Position numbers and translations under genes: made by a program | NCBI GenBank assembly: GCA_946479435.1 | Contig: CAMLFX010000016.1 | Location: 1 to 40,399, forward strand | Direction: 5' to 3' | Length of the DNA: 40,399 bases | Source: an uncultured Sphingobacteriales bacterium | Lineage (GTDB): Bacteria; Bacteroidota; Bacteroidia; Chitinophagales; Chitinophagaceae | Notes under the pieces: model-generated | Database searches by the model: none | Told to the model about the DNA's origin: nothing | Seen by the model: only the letters and a program-made list of their open reading frames with translations | Part shown: one piece after another, positions 8,459-17,877 of the stretch | Layout of the letters: each line of letters starts with the position of its first letter | Numbering within the stretch: position 1 is the stretch's first letter

Positions 8459-8929
8459 TTAATTAAGGGATGCCAGCGTTTTCTTTATTTCTTCAAAATT
8501 GGGTTGTTCCCCTGCATTCTCCAATACTTCAGCATATTTCACTGTACCTTCTTTATCTATAACAAAAGCGGCTCTTTTCGATACGCCTTTCATGCCCATA
8601 GCGAAAGTTTCATAAATAGCATCATAATTAGTTGAGACTTCTTTATTAAAATCGCTGAGTAGTGAAAAATTAAGGTTTTGATCTTTTTTAAACCTGTCAA
8701 GTGTCTGCGGTGAATCTACTGATATACCATATACTACCGCATTCATATCATTATACATGCTTAAATTATCTCTTACAGAGCACAATTCAGCAGTACAAAC
8801 ACTGGTAAATGCTAAAGGGAAAAATAGCAAAAGCACATTTTTCCCTTTTTGTTCACTCAGGGTTACTTTTTCTTTATCGCTGCTGTATAAAGCAAAATCG
8901 GGGGCCTTATTGCCTGTCTGTACACTCAT
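8459..8929 (-). CDS. Peroxiredoxin, AhpE/BCP-like
   Basis: A thiol peroxidase that should reduce hydrogen peroxide or organic hydroperoxides. It has 156 residues and a thioredoxin fold. The active site reads PLAFTSVC, giving Pro38, Thr42 and the peroxidatic Cys45, with a second cysteine at Cys50 (TAELC) in the position of an atypical 2-Cys resolving residue. The conserved arginine appears in KRAAFVID. The spacing and the AELC sequence fit the AhpE/BCP group better than AhpC. It is divergent from groES, with 221 bp between the starts, and is followed after five bases by the T9SS gene. A stress-responsive role shared with groES is plausible but not shown. Confidence 0.93.
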   Translation of the reverse strand: MSVQTGNKAPDFALYSSDKEKVTLSEQKGKNVLLLFFPLAFTSVCTAELCSVRDNLSMYNDMNAVVYGISVDSPQTLDRFKKDQNLNFSLLSDFNKEVSTNYDAIYETFAMGMKGVSKRAAFVIDKEGTVKYAEVLENAGEQPNFEEIKKTLASLN

Positions 8930-9150
8930 ATATTTTATTTTAAGTAAAAGTAAAGGATGTTTTCATGCTGTCAAAATTGATGTTAAACACCTATAGGTGA
9001 AAAAATGTCTGTACCTGAAAACCTATTTAACAAAGATTTTTTACCGTTTTCCTGAAAAAATGGCGCAATTTTGTCGCCCCGGTTGCCTTGGCATAAAACG
9101 TGAGTAAGGACTAGTACAAACAGTAAATTAAAATAAAAATAAATACAACT
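8930..9150. promoter_or_regulatory. Divergent control region, peroxiredoxin / groES
   Basis: This 221-bp region has no gene. Each strand carries a CAATTTTG element, one mismatch from the TAnnTTTG -7 box: 8972-8979 on the minus strand facing the peroxiredoxin and 9066-9073 on the plus strand facing groES. The groES copy sits inside a small inverted repeat (GGCG at 9062-9065, CGCC at 9075-9078). No CIRCE element (GCACTC-N9-GAGTGC) is visible. The last 35 bases before groES are A-rich. Confidence 0.45.
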
Positions 9151-9429
9151 ATGGCAAACGTAAACATTACCCCGCTGCATGACAGGGTTATCATTAAACC
9201 CGCAGCGGCTGAAGAGAAAACTGCAGGTGGTATCATTATCCCCGACACAGCTAAAGAAAAACCTCAACGTGGCACCGTAATAGCTGCCGGCCCTGGTAAA
9301 AAAGATGAACCAATGACTGTAAAGTCTGGCGATACTATCCTTTATGGTAAATATGCCGGTACCGAAATTTCTTTGGAAGGTACTGATTACATTATTATGC
9401 GCGAAAGCGATATCCTGGCTATTATATAA
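9151..9429 (+). CDS. groES: Co-chaperonin GroES
   Basis: The 10-kDa lid of the GroEL folding chamber. It is 92 residues, normal for the family. It begins with [12 protein letters not shown], carries the [13 protein letters not shown] mobile-loop segment that docks on GroEL, and ends with the conserved [13 protein letters not shown]. The gene sits 48 bp upstream of groEL on the same strand. The spacer is almost pure A/T and contains two copies of AAATTTTAAATT (9446-9457 and 9459-9470) separated by one C. Regulation is unclear because no CIRCE box or other heat-shock element is recognisable upstream. Confidence 0.98.
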   Translation: MANVNITPLHDRVIIKPAAAEEKTAGGIIIPDTAKEKPQRGTVIAAGPGKKDEPMTVKSGDTILYGKYAGTEISLEGTDYIIMRESDILAII

Positions 9430-9447
9430 TCTGAATAGCTTTTTTAA

Positions 9448-11115
<1,668 letters not shown>

Positions 11116-11135
11116 TAGTATATCTAACAATAAGT

Positions 11136-11168
11136 AAAAAGGTGGTAAGATTTCTTACCACCTTTTTT
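11136..11168. terminator. Bidirectional terminator between groEL and pfkA
   Basis: A near-perfect 14-bp stem (AAAAAGGTGGTAAG, 11136-11149, with the complementary CTTACCACCTTTTT from 11154) encloses a four-base loop. It is followed by a T-run on the plus strand and, read backwards, on the minus strand. It can serve both convergent genes. Confidence 0.9.
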
Positions 11169-11190
11169 ATTCAGTTTCGAGCAATCATTT

Positions 11191-12174
11191 TTATACCGAC
11201 AAAACATGCACCATATCCAGCATGTCTTTACTCATTCGCGTATTTTGCTTTATTGCTTTGGCAAGTGGGGTATATACCACCTTGCCGTTTATTATGCCTG
11301 CCATTACCTGTGTTTTACCTTCCAGCAAGGCATTTACGGCTGCATAGCCCAGTCTGCTTGCCAATACTCTGTCGGCACATGTAGGCGATCCCCCACGTTG
11401 TATATGTCCTAACACACAACTGCGTACATCCAATTGCGGGAAGCGTCCTTTTACTTTTGCCATCACTTCTTTTGCACCGCCAAAGTCATCGCCTTCTGCC
11501 ACTACCAGTATATGTACCGTTTTTTTTCTGCGCTCATCAATATCTATATGTTCCAGTACGTTTTCAATATCAGTGGCGGTTTCAGGTAGCAGTATATCTT
11601 CAGCGCCGCAAGCTATTCCGCTATCAAGCGCTATATAACCTGCATCGCGGCCCATTACTTCTACAATAAATAAGCGGTCGTGAGCTTCAGCAGTATCGCG
11701 TATCTTATCTATCGCTTCTACTGCGGTATTTACTGCCGTGTCAAATCCAATCGTATAGTCGGTGCCGCCAAGATCTTTATCAATAGTGCCCGGTAAGCCA
11801 ATTGCAGGTATCTGGTGTTTTTCAAAAAACTTAACTGCCCCGGTAAATGTGCCATCGCCACCTATCAGCACAAGGCCTTCTATGCCATGTTTCTTTAATT
11901 GTTCGCTTGCTTTGTTCATGCCTTCTTCTGTCATGAATTCTTTGCTGCGCGCTGTTTTTAATATAGTGCCACCCCGTTGTATAATGTTCGATACATCAGT
12001 TGTTTTCATTGGGTAAATATCGCCTTCTATCATTCCCTGGTATCCCCTGCGTATACCAAATATGTTCATCCCGTTGTAGGTAGCGGTACGTACAATAGCT
12101 CTTATAGCAGCATTCATCCCTGGGCTATCGCCCCCCGATGTCATAACACCTATATTCTTTATGCTTTGGCTCAT
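11191..12174 (-). CDS. pfkA: ATP-dependent 6-phosphofructokinase
   Basis: Catalyses fructose 6-phosphate plus ATP to fructose 1,6-bisphosphate, the committing step of glycolysis. It has 327 residues, typical of bacterial PfkA. Motifs: TSGGDSPGMNAAIRA at the N-terminus, the ATP loop GGDGT (105-109), the catalytic segment PGTIDKDL (128-135) with the proton-abstracting Asp132, VEVMGRDAGYIA, and GHIQRGGSPT. Glycine at the GGDGT and PGTID positions indicates ATP rather than pyrophosphate as the phosphoryl donor, since PPi enzymes carry GGDD and PKTID. It is transcribed alone. A terminator for the upstream carbonic anhydrase lies just ahead of its start region. Confidence 0.97.
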   Translation of the reverse strand: MSQSIKNIGVMTSGGDSPGMNAAIRAIVRTATYNGMNIFGIRRGYQGMIEGDIYPMKTTDVSNIIQRGGTILKTARSKEFMTEEGMNKASEQLKKHGIEGLVLIGGDGTFTGAVKFFEKHQIPAIGLPGTIDKDLGGTDYTIGFDTAVNTAVEAIDKIRDTAEAHDRLFIVEVMGRDAGYIALDSGIACGAEDILLPETATDIENVLEHIDIDERRKKTVHILVVAEGDDFGGAKEVMAKVKGRFPQLDVRSCVLGHIQRGGSPTCADRVLASRLGYAAVNALLEGKTQVMAGIINGKVVYTPLAKAIKQNTRMSKDMLDMVHVLSV

Positions 12175-12231
12175 GTGGTAATTTACTTAATAGCTGCATA
12201 ATAGCCTCAAATAGAGCAATAAATATTAGTA

Positions 12232-12262
12232 AATAAAAAGCAGGGGCTGCAAAAGCAGCCCC
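12232..12262 (-). terminator. Terminator of the SulP-carbonic anhydrase operon
   Basis: A perfect 8-bp stem (GGGGCTGC, 12243-12250, and GCAGCCCC, 12255-12262) has a four-base AAAA loop. On the minus strand it is followed by a C and a T-rich run (complement of 12232-12240). It lies 40 bases past the carbonic anhydrase stop codon. Confidence 0.88.
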
Positions 12263-12302
12263 ATTGTCAGAGAGTAAAACATAGAAACACTCTCAGTATT
12301 TT

Positions 12303-12977
12303 TTATACGTTTGCCATAGCATGCTTTTCAACCGGCATTATTGCATATTGATCTAGAAAAGTAACGTCACCGGTAGCTACATCATACATGGCAGCGGCTA
12401 TCCCTATTTTCCCTTCCTTCACCATATTGCGTATTATCTCGCTGCGTTCCATTATTTGTTCAACCGAATGTTTCACATTCAGCTTTGCTACTGCTTGCAC
12501 AAACTCGTCGTTCGTACTGCTTCTGTTATCCTTAATGGTCTGTTCATTAGCAACAGAGGGTTCTATTTCGCTCAGTAGGTCAGTAAGGTTACCCATTTGT
12601 ACATGGTCGCATGCGCCTTTAATAGCGCCACAATTGCTATGACCCAGTACTACTATCAGTTTCGATCCTGCTACGGCTACAGCATACTCAAGGCTGCCCA
12701 GTATGCCAGTACTAATGATATTGCCTGCTATGCGTATGCTGAATATATCACCAAGTCCTTGGTCGAAAATCAGTTCGGCTGATGTGCGCGAATCCATACA
12801 GCTAAGTATGGCTGCAAAAGGTTGCTGTCCATCTTTTGTTTCGTTCATCTGCATTAGCAGATCCCTGTTTAGTTTAAGGTTATTTACAAACCTGTGGTTA
12901 CCATCTTTTAAAAGTTCCAGGGCTTCGTTTGCATTTATATTTTTCAATTGATTTTGCATTGTACTGTTTTTTGTCAT
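12303..12977 (-). CDS. Beta-class carbonic anhydrase
   Basis: A zinc enzyme interconverting carbon dioxide and bicarbonate. At 224 residues it matches the beta class. Zinc ligands and active-site residues are visible: Cys60, Asp62 and Arg64 in SCMDSRTSAE, and His113 and Cys116 in LGHSNCGAIKGACD. The start used is the ATG at 12977; an internal Met7 is a possible alternative. The gene follows the SulP transporter after only eight bases. SulP-carbonic anhydrase pairings are known and suggest bicarbonate uptake coupled to interconversion with CO2. A terminator follows, ending the transcript. Confidence 0.95.
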   Translation of the reverse strand: MTKNSTMQNQLKNINANEALELLKDGNHRFVNNLKLNRDLLMQMNETKDGQQPFAAILSCMDSRTSAELIFDQGLGDIFSIRIAGNIISTGILGSLEYAVAVAGSKLIVVLGHSNCGAIKGACDHVQMGNLTDLLSEIEPSVANEQTIKDNRSSTNDEFVQAVAKLNVKHSVEQIMERSEIIRNMVKEGKIGIAAAMYDVATGDVTFLDQYAIMPVEKHAMANV

Positions 12978-12985
12978 GAATAATT

Positions 12986-14653
12986 TTAATCTTCTTTTTC
13001 GTCCGATGTAAGTTGCTTCAGTAGTTTCGTATGCTTACCTGATGACCGCACCGGCTGTTCTGGGCTATTTTCCAGTACCGATGTAACATCGTTTTCCGTA
13101 GCACCGCGTGGCACTTTGTACGTATTTTTAAAACCTATCAACGACATTTTTATATTCTTTGTAGGAGCCTGTGTTTCATAAAACTCCCGTATCAGGTCAA
13201 GTACGTCAAAGTCAATATATTCTGTCTCACTTGCATCAATAATGATGGTAGTATTATCAGGAAGTTTGTCGAGCGTCTCTTTGATACTCGCTTTGTTCAG
13301 GAAAGATACCTCCTGGGCCAATGTAAGTTTCACTACATCGCTATCGCTAAAACTGCTGCGTTGGTAGTAATAAGGTATGCGCATGTTATGCCTTAATATG
13401 TAGAATATGCTTATGATTAAACCTATGCCTACACCCTTCAGCAGATCCAGGAAAACAACAGCCAGCGTGGTAGCTACAAACGGTATAAATTGTGTAACAC
13501 CCCCCTCTTTCCACATATGCCTGAACACCGCTGGCTTGCACAACCTATAGCCGGTAAATATTAATATCGCAGCAAGTGATGCCTTTGGTATCATGTTAAG
13601 TAAAAACGGTATACTTGCTACGCAAATAAGTAGTAGCATACCGTGTATTATGGTTGATAATTTGGTACGGGCGCCGGCGTTTATATTAGCCGATGAGCGA
13701 ACAATAACAGAAGTCACGGGCAAACCACCTATCAGGCCGCTTATCATATTGCCTATACCTTGGGCTTTGAGCTCTCTGTTAGTAGGCGTATAGCGTTTCA
13801 GCGGATCAAGTTTATCCGTGGCCTCAATACACAGTAATGTTTCAATAGAAGCGACTACTGCGATGACAACGCCTGTTTGCCATACTTTAGGGTTCATAAA
13901 GCCTTCCATATTTGGCAATGTGAACTGCGCCATAAAATCTTTCGCGTTCGATGCTACCGGCAAGTTTACCAGGTGGGTATCATATAGCGAAAGAGGGGAA
14001 GTGTTGGCTTTAAAAAGCTCATTGATAATAGTACCTATCACTACTACTAAAAGGCCGCTGGGTATTAGCTGCAGCTTTTTGAAAGCTTTGGTTTGCCATA
14101 GAATAAGTATGGTCAGCCCTATGAAAGCTATAATTGCTGCGCCGGGTTCTATATGCTCCAGCGCATCAGTTATCTTACTCATTATAAATCCATCATCAGC
14201 ATCTACCATTGTACCTTCATGATCTTTGGCATAGCCAACCGCATCAGGTATTTGCTTAATAATAATAGTAAGTCCTATACCTGCCAGCATACCTTCAATT
14301 ACACTATTGGGAAAATAACTGGCAATGGTGCCAGCCTTTAAAAAGCCAAGTATCATTTGCACGGCTCCGGCAACTATTACCGAGCACAGGAAAATGTCGA
14401 ACGCGCCCAGGTCGCCTATGGCGGTAAGTACAATGGCGGTCAACCCTGCTGCGGGGCCTACTACGCTTAGCTGCGAGCCGCTGAGCGTACCAATTACAAT
14501 ACCGCCAATGATACCCGCCACGATACCTGAAAACAAGGGCGCTCCACTTGCCTGCGCTATGCCCAGGCAAAGAGGAAGGGCTATGAGAAATACAATAACA
14601 CCTGCTAGCAGGTCTTTCTTGTAATGAGTAAAAAAAGAAGCTTTTTGTTGCAT
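12986..14653 (-). CDS. SulP-family anion transporter with STAS domain
   Basis: An inner-membrane SLC26/SulP transporter, probably for bicarbonate or sulfate. The ATG at 14653 gives 555 residues (MQQKASFFTHYKKDLLAG). An upstream in-frame ATG at 14698 adds a poorly conserved, cysteine-rich leader and is less likely. The membrane domain begins with GVIVFLIALPLCLGIAQASG and shows the SulP signature region GSQLSVVGPAAGLTAIV. The C-terminal cytoplasmic STAS domain spans about residues 430-535, including TTIIIDASETEYIDFDVLDLI. The gene is followed after eight bases by a beta carbonic anhydrase, which favours bicarbonate as substrate. That choice is inference from context, since sulfate carriers share the same fold. 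Confidence 0.9.
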   Translation of the reverse strand: MQQKASFFTHYKKDLLAGVIVFLIALPLCLGIAQASGAPLFSGIVAGIIGGIVIGTLSGSQLSVVGPAAGLTAIVLTAIGDLGAFDIFLCSVIVAGAVQMILGFLKAGTIASYFPNSVIEGMLAGIGLTIIIKQIPDAVGYAKDHEGTMVDADDGFIMSKITDALEHIEPGAAIIAFIGLTILILWQTKAFKKLQLIPSGLLVVVIGTIINELFKANTSPLSLYDTHLVNLPVASNAKDFMAQFTLPNMEGFMNPKVWQTGVVIAVVASIETLLCIEATDKLDPLKRYTPTNRELKAQGIGNMISGLIGGLPVTSVIVRSSANINAGARTKLSTIIHGMLLLICVASIPFLLNMIPKASLAAILIFTGYRLCKPAVFRHMWKEGGVTQFIPFVATTLAVVFLDLLKGVGIGLIISIFYILRHNMRIPYYYQRSSFSDSDVVKLTLAQEVSFLNKASIKETLDKLPDNTTIIIDASETEYIDFDVLDLIREFYETQAPTKNIKMSLIGFKNTYKVPRGATENDVTSVLENSPEQPVRSSGKHTKLLKQLTSDEKED

Positions 14654-14744
14654 ATAACATTCACAAGGATAATACCGGGCACAGATGCATACATGCATAA
14701 TGTACCGGCCGGATAAACAAATAAATCAGGAAAACTATTGTGCG

Positions 14745-15047
14745 TTATGCAACGTTGGGAGGAGGGGCGAAAATATCGGGGATATGCGTATTGGGTAACG
14801 CTTCAGCAGCATGTAGGGCAGTAGATACTTTATTGCTTAAATAGCTGATGCGGGCAAGGGGCTGGTCTTCAAAAAGCTTAAAGTATTCAGTGCTTTTCTT
14901 CAGCTTGGTTGGCCCGTCATCCGCACTACTGCATTCATGTATCTCTTCTGTCATCATGTTTTTAAATAGCATTTTCCCTAACTGCTTTACAGGCAAAACC
15001 TGGAAAGAGAAAATAATTAAAAACATATATGCCAAAACTCTGCGCAT
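14745..15047 (-). CDS. Small exported or membrane-anchored protein of unknown function
   Basis: A 100-residue protein from the ATG at 15047; a TTG at 15056 would add three residues. The first 20 residues are hydrophobic after MRR, which looks like a signal peptide or single anchor (LAYMFLIIFSFQVLPV). The rest is polar with a possible helical stretch (TKLKKSTEYFKLFEDQP), and the C-terminus is proline-rich, HIPDIFAPPPNVA. I have the impression of similar short Chitinophagaceae proteins with a PDI-x-x-PPPN ending, but that is memory, not a search. It is divergent from the TPR gene, and a TTAATTTG element lies directly upstream of its start. The function is unknown. Confidence 0.65.
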   Translation of the reverse strand: MRRVLAYMFLIIFSFQVLPVKQLGKMLFKNMMTEEIHECSSADDGPTKLKKSTEYFKLFEDQPLARISYLSNKVSTALHAAEALPNTHIPDIFAPPPNVA

Positions 15048-15168
15048 GCATTGCAAATTAACGTCAAAATATTCTTTATCAATCTCGTATGCTAATTAAT
15101 AAAATGTTAAAGCCATATAGCTATAACTTATTAAGTACTGTGAAAGTGATGCTTAACGCAATTATAGA

Positions 15169-15176
15169 TACATTTG
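15169..15176 (+). promoter_or_regulatory. -7 promoter element TACATTTG of the TPR gene
   Basis: TACATTTG fits TAnnTTTG exactly and ends 12 bases before the ATG at 15189, predicting a leader of only a few bases. No TTTG is seen at -33 spacing. Confidence 0.6.
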
Positions 15177-15188
15177 CGCTGACTATCT

Positions 15189-16286
15189 ATGCAATATTTA
15201 TTCAGAAAATATTTTTTAAACATTTTATTGCCTTTCATGGCACTTAGTGTGCAGGCACAGGCAATTAACTGGCCATCACCCGAAGTCGAACAACTATACA
15301 ATAAGGCAAGGGAAAACCATTCTATCGGCAATTTGAAGCAGGCTATATCGCTTTACCAGCAGGCCATTTTGTTGGCGCCCAATGTTATGGTCATTCACCG
15401 CGAGTTAGGTAAGGCATATTACCTTGCCGGTGGTTATGCCGAAGCAAAAAATACCCTGGAACCTATTATAGAAAGCGGAGATGCCGATGCACAAAGCTAT
15501 CAGGCGCTTGCAGCATGCTATTCTGCTGAAAACGAATTTAAAAAAGCACGTAAAATTTTGCAGCAAGGCCTGGAGCGCTTCCAGCATTCGGGCCTATTGT
15601 ATCACGAACTGGGTAAGCTATATGAAGACGACCACGACGATAGAGAGGCGCTTAAAGCGTGGCTGCAAGGCATAGAGGCCGATCCTGAATATCATATTAA
15701 CTATTACGAAGCTACAAGGCTATACATGAACAGCGAAAAACCTGTATGGGCAATACTATATGGCGAAATGTTCATTAACATGGAACAGCAAACACCCCGT
15801 TCGCAGGAAACAAGAAAAATGCTGCTGGCCGCATATAGCCGTATATACCGCAGGCCGTCAGATGAAGGAATACCAAAATATGGCAAGGAACGTAAATCAG
15901 CTACTCCTATTGGTTTTGAAGAAGCGGTTTATAATACTTTAATAAAACAGGCCCCTGCGGTAAGTGACGGAGTGACTACCGAAAACCTTACTATGCTTCG
16001 TACACGGTTTATTATGGACTGGACATTGTTATATGCCAATAAATATCCCTTTAGCTTGTTTATACGTCAAGACGATATGATACGCAACGGCTATTTCGAT
16101 ATTTACAACCAATGGTTGTTTGGCAGGGCCGAAAATGCAGCGCAATACGACGCCTGGAACAAATTTCACAGCGATGCAATGCCCGATCTTGAAGAATGGC
16201 TGCAGGAGCATAAATTCAGGCCGGTAGCCGGCGATGCTTACAACGATAAGCAGGTAAACGAGGTTGTTGACAAAAAGAAGGGATGA
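15189..16286 (+). CDS. Tetratricopeptide-repeat protein, exported
   Basis: A 365-residue protein with a probable signal peptide (residues 1-24, ending LSVQAQA). The N-terminal half carries about four TPR-like helical repeats between residues 35 and 175: EQLYNKARENHSIGNLKQAI, HRELGKAYYLAGGYAEAKNT, YQALAACYSAENEFKKARKI and YHELGKLYEDDHDDREALKA. The C-terminal half (about 200-365) is not repetitive and I do not recognise a domain there; it ends in a lysine-rich KKKG. TPR proteins act as protein-protein scaffolds. Its location in front of a SurA-like chaperone suggests a periplasmic role in envelope assembly, but this is only inferred. The next gene has its own promoter. Confidence 0.85.
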   Translation: MQYLFRKYFLNILLPFMALSVQAQAINWPSPEVEQLYNKARENHSIGNLKQAISLYQQAILLAPNVMVIHRELGKAYYLAGGYAEAKNTLEPIIESGDADAQSYQALAACYSAENEFKKARKILQQGLERFQHSGLLYHELGKLYEDDHDDREALKAWLQGIEADPEYHINYYEATRLYMNSEKPVWAILYGEMFINMEQQTPRSQETRKMLLAAYSRIYRRPSDEGIPKYGKERKSATPIGFEEAVYNTLIKQAPAVSDGVTTENLTMLRTRFIMDWTLLYANKYPFSLFIRQDDMIRNGYFDIYNQWLFGRAENAAQYDAWNKFHSDAMPDLEEWLQEHKFRPVAGDAYNDKQVNEVVDKKKG

Positions 16287-16334
16287 TAAAAAGTTAAAAT
16301 CTGTATTAGCCTATCTTCAGGCAGCTAAAAACAT

Positions 16335-16342
16335 TACTTTTG
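16335..16342 (+). promoter_or_regulatory. -7 promoter element TACTTTTG of the PPIase gene
   Basis: TACTTTTG matches TAnnTTTG and ends 32 bases before the ATG at 16375. It lies in the 88-bp gap after the TPR gene and helps reject a start at 16264, which is upstream of it. Confidence 0.6.
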
Positions 16343-16374
16343 CCTGCTGTATTTTTTTACTGTTGTTCATTATC

Positions 16375-17745
16375 ATGATATATTCTAAAAGGTTTTTCTT
16401 GTTGTTGCTATCGGTTTTTATGGTAGCTGCTAATTATACATACGCTCAAAGCGTATCTGCCGATAAAATAGCCGCTGTTGTTGGTCGTAACCGTATCATA
16501 CTCCAGTCTGAGCTGGAAACTGAACTGGCAAACGCCCGCCAGGAAAATCCTAACTATAGCGATACCATGAAATGCGTTATCCTTCAGCAAATAATACTGA
16601 ACAAGGTAATGGCAGAGCAGGCTGAACGTGATAGTGTAATGATAAGTGACGAAGAAGTAGAAGCAGCACTCGATAACCGTGTACGATATTTCGTGGGTAT
16701 GTACGGGTCAAAAGAAAAGCTGGAGCAGGTATCGGGAAAAACTATTTATCAGCTAAAAGATGAATACAGGGAAATTATCCGTGAGGGTATGATCTCTGAT
16801 AAAATGAAGGGCAATATTTTACAAAATGTAAAAATTACACCGGCTGAAGTACAGGCGTTTTATAAGCAAATACCTGCCGATAGTTTACCATTTTTTCCTG
16901 CAACGGTTGAAATGGGGCAAATAGTAATAGACCCGGAAGTGAGCCCTGAATTGGAACAATATGCCCGGAAAAAACTGGAAGATATACGCAAACAGATAGT
17001 TAACGACGGTAAGGGTTTCGAAGTAATGGCCGGTATATACAGCGAAGACCCAGGTAGCCGCGATAATGGTGGTGATCTGGGGGTAGTGAGCCGTACAGAT
17101 GTAGTGTCAGAATTTGCAGCGGCTGCGTTTAAGCTGCAAAATGGTGAAGTATCACCAATAGTAAAAACAAAATTCGGTTATCATATCATACAAATGGTTC
17201 GCCGCCAGGGCGACCAGGCCCATTTGCGCCACATACTTGTTAAGCCCGAACGTACCAGTGCCGATTATAAAAAGGCGTTGGATAAATTGGATAGCGTACG
17301 CGCGCTGCTGATAACGGGGAAAATGACCTTTCAGGAAGCTGTAGGTAAATTTGCTACCGATGAAATATCATCGCGCACAGGTGGTATGGTTACCGATCCT
17401 CAAACAGGCTCATCTATTTTAGAGGTTGATAAATTAGATCCGGGCCTTGCGTTGATGGTAGATACATTAAAACCCGGTAGCTTCTCGCAGCCACAGGTTT
17501 TTGAGCGTGGCCCAGGCGATAAGTCTTGCCGTATAGTATATATGAAAAGTATTACAAGCCCACATAAAGCCAACCTTAAAGACGACTATAATCGCATACA
17601 AGAGGCTGCGCTGCAACAAAAGAAAGGCCTGAAAATGGAGGAATGGCTAAGCGAGAAATTACCGACTTACTATCTTAAAATAGCTCCTGAATATCAATCT
17701 TGCGGAAGCTTGCAAATGTGGAAGCGAAATTGGGAGAAGCAATAG
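16375..17745 (+). CDS. SurA-like periplasmic peptidyl-prolyl isomerase
   Basis: A parvulin-type foldase or chaperone for exported and outer-membrane proteins. From the ATG at 16375 it has 456 residues and a clear signal peptide (1-25, ending ANYTYAQ). A SurA N-terminal helical domain (about 27-160) is followed by two rotamase domains: the first includes SEDPGSRDNGGDLGVVSR and FGYHIIQM, the second begins HLRHILVKPER. This is the SurA architecture. The frame is open back to 16264, but that start would overlap the TPR gene, precede the -7 element at 16335 and bury the signal peptide at an internal position. A perfect 15-bp hairpin terminator follows. Confidence 0.9.
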   Translation: MIYSKRFFLLLLSVFMVAANYTYAQSVSADKIAAVVGRNRIILQSELETELANARQENPNYSDTMKCVILQQIILNKVMAEQAERDSVMISDEEVEAALDNRVRYFVGMYGSKEKLEQVSGKTIYQLKDEYREIIREGMISDKMKGNILQNVKITPAEVQAFYKQIPADSLPFFPATVEMGQIVIDPEVSPELEQYARKKLEDIRKQIVNDGKGFEVMAGIYSEDPGSRDNGGDLGVVSRTDVVSEFAAAAFKLQNGEVSPIVKTKFGYHIIQMVRRQGDQAHLRHILVKPERTSADYKKALDKLDSVRALLITGKMTFQEAVGKFATDEISSRTGGMVTDPQTGSSILEVDKLDPGLALMVDTLKPGSFSQPQVFERGPGDKSCRIVYMKSITSPHKANLKDDYNRIQEAALQQKKGLKMEEWLSEKLPTYYLKIAPEYQSCGSLQMWKRNWEKQ

Positions 17746-17760
17746 CATAAAATATCATAT

Positions 17761-17794
17761 AATAATTAGGCCCCATTAGTGGGGCCTAATTATT
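17761..17794 (+). terminator. Terminator after the PPIase gene
   Basis: A perfect 15-bp inverted repeat (AATAATTAGGCCCCA, 17761-17775, with TGGGGCCTAATTATT, 17780-17794) encloses the four-base loop TTAG. The downstream tract is T-rich. Confidence 0.88.
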
Positions 17795-17808
17795 ATTTCA
17801 ATAAATAT

Positions 17809-17816
17809 TAAATTTG
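17809..17816 (+). promoter_or_regulatory. -7 promoter element TAAATTTG of the methyltransferase gene
   Basis: TAAATTTG fits TAnnTTTG and lies just after the terminator, about 62 bases before the ATG pair at 17878/17881. The surroundings are very A/T-rich, so a chance match is more likely here than elsewhere. Confidence 0.4.
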
Positions 17817-17877
17817 TTAAAATCACAGTAAGCCAATAGCATAAATTAAGTATAATAAGCCCAATCTATTTAAATAT

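Noticed and set aside
9081..9150. Possible sigma-54 (-24/-12) promoter in the groES leader
   Set aside because: A TTGGCAT-like stretch is present, but no GC element lies at the required distance.
14654..14698. N-terminal extension of the SulP transporter
   Set aside because: The 15 extra residues are cysteine-rich and unlike the family, and a near-match -7 box (TATCCTTG, minus, 14664-14671) lies inside the extension.
14683..14715. ATGCAT repeats and CCGGCCGG palindrome downstream of the small unknown gene
   Set aside because: Very short self-complementary motifs without a T-run or clear symmetry about a promoter. They are best read as chance.
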